Source of the DNA: Carallia brachiata
Lineage: Eukaryota > Streptophyta > Magnoliopsida > Malpighiales > Rhizophoraceae
DNA length: 64,000 bases
NCBI GenBank assembly: GCA_021464245.1
Contig: JADCRB010000075.1
Span: 2,161,706-2,225,705 of the forward strand
Direction of reading: 5' to 3'
In this document: positions 58,368 through 64,000 of the stretch, piece after piece
Layout of the letters: the number at the start of each line of letters is the position of its first letter
How positions within the stretch are numbered: position 1 is the first letter of the stretch
Position numbers and translations under genes: made by a program
Notes under the pieces: model-generated
Database searches by the model: none
Told to the model about the DNA's origin: nothing
The model's input: the letters and a program-made list of their open reading frames with translations, nothing else

Positions 58368-59174
58368 TGTAAACATCATTTTCAAAGAAAAAAAAAAAGT
58401 CAAAATTGGCGTTGCCAATTTCAAAGTCGGCAACGCCAACTTTGAAAAATATTTTCAATTAAAAAGATTCATTTCCCATGTGATGTTCACATGGGAAAGG
58501 AATCCTATAAATAGGCCCCTGCCCCCCAGTTCAAAATATATTCAGCAAATCTGTAAACAGAAAAATCCAGAGAATTTGAGAGAAAAAGAAAATTTTGAAA
58601 ATCTCTTAAGAAAATTTCTCATTTTCTTACGTGCTTTTACTTTGCAGTATACTCTCCTAACTCCTTTTTGAGAGATATTTCAGGGGTAAAGCCCAAAAAA
58701 TTTGTTGTTTCCATTTCTAAAGTTATTTTTAAATTTATATTCTCGGATCGCTCTAGATCTGAATTTCTGAGAATATAGATATAAAAATATCAAATTACTA
58801 CAAATCCGACTGGGATTAAGCCTCATACGGCCCTCAGCAAAATTCAGACAGCTCATCCGAGAACAAGTCCATTCGACCCTCGGTGAAATTAAGTCAGATC
58901 GGCTCAGATCAGCTCTCTGCGGTTCTTAACCGTAGTCAAAACGTCCAAATCAGATCCAGTTTCAGTCTACCCAGTTCAAGAAAAAGCTGTGGAAATTATT
59001 TCTGTCAAGATCAAGCTCGTGCAGCCCTTGACGGAGTCAAAAAAGGAACACTTATCGGAGGATCTACGGAGATCGACCCCACGTAAATTTTCTTTTATTT
59101 TTACAATTTTTATTTGTAATTTATTTCTGTATTTTCGAGTTTAATTGTTTTAGACTCGAAATTTACGCTTTACA
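58368..59174 (+). repeat. 3' LTR, Tat element 1
   Basis: It is 807 bp, from TGTAAACATC to TTTACA, and keeps the TATA box and both hairpins in slightly eroded form. It is followed at once by the GTAAT target duplication. Confidence 0.92.
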
Positions 59175-59179
59175 GTAAT

Positions 59180-60130
59180 ACATCAGTCATCATATTTATG
59201 TACTAAGATTAAAGTAATTTGTGTCTATTTATCCTTTTTTTTAATTTTTTATATTATATTTTTTTTAATAAAATAATAAATAAATACGCATAAGTTAAAA
59301 TACAGTAAACACGCAAAGAAACGCCGTGGGTGCTCAAAGAATTATGTTTTCTGTCAGTGGCATAATAGTTGTGGAAGACAAGCACAACAATTCCTTGTTG
59401 GCTCCTCACCTTGTCGGCAACATTTTCAATTTCCACGAAAAGCATGCCAGGCTCGGATTTGCCAATTGCCCTTAGGCACACGTGAACTAAAAGAAAATTC
59501 TCCACTGTATTACTTGTTTGACCGTGTATATTTACACGTGTGCTTGAATGTTTAAATCGTTACAACAATCACAAAATCGGCTCAACCCGGATTCAACTTC
59601 AGTCCATACCGAAGTCCCCTGAGACCCACTTGGACAGAACCCGTCCCAGATTCTTTGGTTTTAAATTGGGTAAAGAGAGGTGGTACCCTTACAGACTCGT
59701 TAAGGAGGATTGTCTGAATTGGTACAAATTGAACTTGCATGAGGATAATCATTCAGGCTTAGTCTAAACTCAGACCGTTCAAGACCTCAGGAGTCGGACC
59801 GCGTGCGTTTAGCAGTACCACACGCTCTGGCAACAATCGAACCCAATACCTTTCAATTGGTACATTCTACGCTTACTATTAGAACACAATGCGCAGTGAT
59901 AATCCGTCGCTAATTCTAATCCATTGCTTACATTGATTAGTCACTCAGATATGAATTTGATGAGCAGAAGAGATTTGACCTTTTTTCTTTTTATTCAAAA
60001 CAAATCCATCGTGGATATATTAGCCATCAATATGTGGCCAAGACCAGAGAAACTCTTATTTGTTTACCTCATTCAACTCAACCTATAGGAAGAAAACCTA
60101 TCATCTGAATATTGTTGGATTTGAACAAAC
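59180..60130. other. Spacer between the two Tat elements
   Basis: Two short frames lie here, 59254-59505 on the minus strand and 59540-59767 on the plus strand. Neither has a domain I recognise. 59540-59900 is less AT-rich and could be an exon remnant. Confidence 0.4.
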
Positions 60131-60490
60131 CTTTTTTTTTGGAACTACTGGAGACATATTATTCATAACTAGCTTCCTAAAATAAGAAGCCAACCCAAAT
60201 AATGATCTGTATAAGGCAAAACTCTCCTAGCAGAATAGATACAATAAAAGTCAATAAAACAAACTTAAAAGGAATCACCCCCCAAAATTTCCAGCTCAGT
60301 AAAATAACAAAAGAGCCCATCATATCCAAGCCATAAGAGTATTTTCCCTGCCAATGCCCATTTTTGCTAAAGAGTTTGCAAAATTATTTGTCTCTCTCGG
60401 TTTCTAGACTAATTGCATCTTTTCATTCCGCAAATTTTCCATGTCGTTTAAAATTGATGCATATTGCCAGGGCGAGGGCACTTTTGAGAA
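60131..60490 (-). mobile_element. LINE 3' end, minus strand
   Basis: On the minus strand the end of a LINE RNase H domain (PRETNNFANSLAKMG, near 60360-60410, after a stop) is followed by a 3' UTR with GGGTTGGCTTCTTATTTTAG and an A tail (T run 60131-60140). The tail is the same family as the 70-bp insertion at 46056-46125. Confidence 0.7.
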
Positions 60491-61693
60491 TTTGTCGACC
60501 ACCTAATGGCCAACTACTCTAAGTCAACTACAGTGATTGCTCAATTTAAATTGAGTACTATGTGCGTACAATAAAATTGACAGTTAAAGGAAAACATTAC
60601 CTCCAAAGTATAGCAATTGAGACTCAAACTTGTTCATGAGTGAGAAAGTACACCGAATTACCTTACTAAATATTTCTTTGTAATTGAAATGATATGGTCT
60701 AAATTTAGGGTGTGCATTATGCTACCGTAATTATGTTATACTTGGTCCATCACAAATACTAATACTTTCTCAAGCTAGCTTCCCATCATAAACTAGCATG
60801 TTATGTTTTCCTATCTTCTTTGTTTTATTTTTATTTTTATTTGAGCAGCAAATCTGCACTTTTACTCAATATCAGGTTTATGAACAAGTGAAAGCTTGGT
60901 AAGATGCATCCTTGAACAATCTAACCATGAACCCATTAAAATTCACCTATTATCAGTTCCAAAATATAATTAGTACCCCTAGACTAGGGCAAGAAAAAGC
61001 AGCATCCCCTGCGCTGCAATTTTTGCCCCTAATGCACTTTCACAAATTACAAACCAAAGCAGCCCCTGCTATACACTAACAAAACCCACCAGTACAACAA
61101 GCAACGCACATCAAAATTACGAGCAGCACCACCATCATTAGAGAATGAAAAAAATCAAAAGACACAAATCGAAGCATGGAGGGAAAGCGCAAAAGAATAG
61201 AATGGCAGCGAGACTTTTTTTTTTTTTTTTTCTTTCTTTAACAGATTTACTTCTTATTACATATATCACATACATTTAGATCGTTCAAAAAAAAAAAAGC
61301 ATTACATACATTTAGTAAGAAAAGACACATAGACCAAATAAAAAAAAAAGTTAAAAAAGTAATTTTCGTATTATAATTATAATTGTAAAAAAATAAAATT
61401 TTAACAATAAAAAATTATTTTATTAGGCAAAATCAAATCAAATCAGGCCTTAGTGGTTTCAGTCACGGAGCCCAAACTATAATTATATACATAATAAATT
61501 TTATACTCGAAATTGTGTTTGAATTTAATGACACTTAAATTTTTGTAACTATTGCGATACTTTTTGTAATAAAAAAAATACATATAATTATTTTTTTTAT
61601 TTTAAAAAATATCACAATAATTAAAAGAATTTAAGCATCATTGCATTTTGACACATTTTCAGACATAAAAATTTCTAGTGTTCGTAGTAATAC
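60491..61693. other. Spacer with no recognised gene
   Basis: It contains a long T run (61216-61231) and the 45-bp sequence at 61429-61478 shared with the SINE flank at 32608-32655. No coding frame is credible. Confidence 0.5.
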
Positions 61694-62561
61694 TGTAAAC
61701 AAGTAAATTAAAAAAAAAAAAAAAAGTGTTGGCAGCCGCCAACCTTGAAGTCAAGGTTAGCAGTTGTCAACCTAAATTGAATGCCGCCAACCAAATGGTT
61801 GGTGACAGACAGGCGGGAGAGGTCTATAAATTGGCCTCCCCCCAAATTGAATCAGGGCAGCAAGCGAAAAAAAAAAAAAAAGCAAACAAGAGAGAGAGAA
61901 GAAAAAAAAATTAAAAGTTTATCAAGAAAATTTTCTTTTGCGTACTCTGTGATATATTTCTTAGCTCTTTTGAAGAAGATATCTCAGGTACAAAGTCAAA
62001 AAAACTTTGTTGTGTCCGTTTTGAAAGTTATTTTTAGATTTATATTCTCCGATCGTATCAGATCTGGATCTGTGAGAGTATAGATCTAAAAATATCAAAA
62101 TATTATAAGTTCGAGTGGGATCAAGCTTCCTACGGCCCTCACCGGAGTCCAATCAATTCGAGTGGGATCAAACCTCTTACGGCCCTCACCGAAGTCCATC
62201 CAGTCCTAGTGGGATCAAGCCTCCTACGGCTCTCACCGGAGTCCATCCAATTCGAGTAGGAATCCATTTTCCGAGTGGGATCAAGCCTCCTACGGCCCTC
62301 ACCGGAGTTCAACTAATCCACTTGAGATGAAGCCTTGGCTCTCAGTGGAATCCATTTCCTACAGTTCAAGATCACGCTGTGGAAAATCAACATCTCTCGG
62401 TCAAGATTAAGCCTCCACGACCCTTGACTAAATTACACAGGAGCATTAATCGGAGAATCTACCCAGAGATCGAACCCGCATAAATTTTAAATTTTTATCT
62501 GTAATTTGTGTTTGTATTTTTCACAGCCTAATTGTTACAGGCTCCAAATTTACCCGTTACA
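61694..62561 (+). repeat. 5' LTR, Tat element 2
   Basis: 868 bp from TGTAAACAAG to CGTTACA, with the same end motifs as element 1 but a diverged body. Three short perfect inverted repeats (61728-61743, 61741-61758, 61787-61802) precede the TATA box TATAAA (61825-61830). The middle part has at least four GTGGGATCAAGC/CTACGGCCCTCACC-type tandem repeats (about 62117-62310). Confidence 0.8.
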
Positions 62562-62567
62562 AATTTT

Positions 62568-62585
62568 TGGCACGCTCGGCGGGAT
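62568..62585 (+). promoter_or_regulatory. Primer-binding-like site, Tat element 2
   Basis: TGGCACGCTCGGCGGGAT, 6 bp inside the LTR, matches the site of element 1 at 15 of 18 positions. Confidence 0.6.
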
Positions 62586-62660
62586 ATCTCTGCCTCCCAT
62601 CTTTTGCTCCTCTAAAAAAAAAAAAACCACAAATCCAGCATCGACGTTGTCACAATCACA

Positions 62661-64000
62661 ATGTCAAGTGCAACGAACATTGAAGACAGGATTGCAGAAT
62701 TGGAAAGCTGAATTTTCCAACTGCTCAAAGTTGTGGAAGAAAAAGATCAACAGATCGCTGCCCTCAAAGGAAAGGCTCTGATCCAAGTTGATCCCGAGAC
62801 CCGCGAAGAGCAAGCATATCCACTCGGTTTCACTCCAGAAGCCACACCAGCCAATGTCTTCACTGCTAAAAAACCACCAGGTAGTTTTACACAGCTGCCA
62901 CCCTCAAATTCTGTAGTTTCGCTATCTGTTCAACAATTGCAGGATATGATAGCAAATACGATCCGTATACAACAAGCTACATCCTTCCAAGGATCACAGA
63001 TGTACGTCAAACCGTACACCAGACGGATCGAAAGTCTGAACATGCCTTTGGGCTACCAACCGCCCAAATTTCAACAATTTGACGGAAGAGGCGATCCCAA
63101 ACAGTACGTCGCCTACTTCGTTGAAACCTGCAACAATGCAGGGACTTACGGTGATCTCTTGGTGAAACAGTTTGTTCGTTCGCTTAGAGAGACCGCTTTC
63201 AAGTGTTTCATAAACCTTGAACCAGAATCAATCGACAGTTGGGAACAACTACAACGAGAGTTTCTCAACAGATTTTTCAGCACTCGGAGAACGGTGAGCA
63301 TGATGGAGCTTTCTAGTATCAAACAAAGGAAAGGAGAGCCCGTTGTCGAATACATCAACAGATGGCGTGCTCTCAATCTAGACTACAAAGATAAACTTAC
63401 GGAGACTTATGGTGTGAAGATGTGCATCCAGGGGATGCACTGGGAGCTATTATACATTCTGCAGGGCATCAAACCTCGAACTTTTGAGGAATTAGCAACT
63501 CGCGTGCATGACATGGAAATAAGTATCAAGACCTCTGGGGGCACGATTCCCATCCAACTGAGCCAACATGGGGGCAAGGAAGTGATGGCCATTGATGCTT
63601 CACCGATAAAAGTTGGAGCTAAAGCAAAAATGAGTCCTCCAGCGCTGGCAAATCAACCGAAACAACAAGAAAAGGGAAGGACGACCTTGCGAGAGTTGGA
63701 ACAGAAGAAGTATCCATTCCCCGACTCCGACGTTCCAGACATTCTCGATCAACTTTTAGAAGCTAAGTTGATCAAACTTCCGGAATGTAAGCAACCCAAT
63801 CACAAGGATCGGGTCAATGATCCGAAATTCTGCAGGTATCAACGCACAATCAACCATCCAACCGAGAAGTGCTTCGTCTTAAAGGATCTGATCTTAAAGC
63901 TCATAGACCAAAATAAAATCATTTTGGACCAAGGAGACATAGTCTCAGTCAACCAGACTGTCGTCCCTTCAAATCCGTCAGAAGAAAGTCAACATGAATT
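62661..64000 (+). pseudogene. Gag of Tat element 2, one stop, cut by the window end
   Basis: The ATG at 62661 starts a coiled-coil segment; TGA at 62709-62711 interrupts it at codon 17, after which the frame is open to 64000. It contains the retrotransposon gag (capsid) domain, with FQQFDGRGDPKQYVAYFVET, TVSMMELSSIKQRKGEPVV and MCIQGMHWELLYILQGIKPR in order (about 63070-63480), then a Cys/His segment (CRYQRTINHPTEKC) near the end. The stop looks like CGA to TGA. Gag would form the particle core. Translation could restart downstream, but the stop probably kills this copy. Confidence 0.85.

Larger units (their letters stand above)
49998..59174 (+). mobile_element. Tat-type Ty3/Gypsy element with a WOX-like homeodomain ORF, 9177 bp
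   Basis: The LTRs are 49998-50806 and 58368-59174, with perfect GTAAT duplications at 49993-49997 and 59175-59179. Internally, in order: primer-like site, A-rich tract, a short gag-like ORF, an A-rich tract and TATA-module array, pol (RT, RNase H, second RNase H, integrase), another A-rich tract, the homeodomain ORF, about 1.1 kb of further sequence and a purine tract. The second, archaeal-type RNase H is known from the Tat lineage. I counted roughly two dozen differences between the LTRs (about 97% identity), so insertion is fairly recent. Pol is frameshifted and most of gag is missing, so the copy cannot act alone. Confidence 0.92.

Noticed and set aside
59254..59505. 83-residue minus-strand frame as a gene
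   Set aside because: No recognisable domain, no clear promoter and a hydrophobic C-terminal part from AT-rich DNA. It is kept only as a note in the spacer entry.

Overview
This is AT-rich nuclear DNA of a flowering plant, most likely a eudicot. The evidence is plant-type intron-split genes (a subtilase with twelve exons, a phloem-protein-2 relic) and plant transposon families: Copia, Tat-type Gypsy, LINE, CACTA, hAT MITE and SINE. The species cannot be named from the sequence. I saw no prokaryotic features, rRNA, convincing tRNA or CRISPR array. Nearly every open frame is a transposon fragment or a chance frame.

Layout. 1-15.8 kb: diverged repeats, including a three-unit tandem array, a 1.3 kb segment duplicated at 10.5 kb, a second repeat family (7.1, 11.8, 12.7, 13.7 and 15.4 kb) and a Copia LTR remnant. 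14.4-18.8 kb: a minus-strand Copia array of LTR-gag-LTR-gag-LTR with no pol. 18.9-19.2 kb: a possible small secreted-protein gene. 20-25.7 kb: inverted copies of the first repeat family, interrupted by a gag-only Gypsy element with perfect 5-bp target duplications (21888-23759) and a 5'-truncated LINE. 28.8-31.4 kb: an element with about 300-bp terminal inverted repeats that carries a subtilase gene fragment, with a solo LTR inside it. 32.8-37.5 kb: a LINE split by a 4.1 kb CACTA element encoding only a TnpA-like protein. 40.6-45.7 kb: the one large host-type gene, an SBT5-like subtilase on the minus strand, with two single-base frameshifts. 46-49.2 kb: a 70-bp LINE insertion, a hAT-type MITE and a phloem-protein-2 pseudogene.

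49998-59174 is a nearly complete Tat-type Ty3/Gypsy element. Its LTRs are 809 and 807 bp, about 97% identical, and flanked by perfect GTAAT duplications. It has lost most of gag, its pol is frameshifted, and it has the double RNase H typical of Tat elements. Between integrase and the 3' LTR it carries an uninterrupted reading frame with a WUSCHEL-type (WOX) homeodomain, preceded by its own TATA box. The spacers before pol and before the homeodomain share one order: A-rich tract, CCAAATCC-type repeats, then a TATA-bearing module that is tandem (five copies) before pol and single before the homeodomain. This is the most unusual thing in the window. A second Tat-type element starts at 61694 and runs off the end; its gag has one in-frame stop near the start.

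The LTR elements depend on host transcription, and several are only gag or only structural, so they would depend on partners elsewhere. The subtilase would act in the cell wall space. The captured subtilase fragment at 29.7-30.5 kb includes an intron and 3'-UTR sequence, so it was copied at DNA level from this gene or a close relative.
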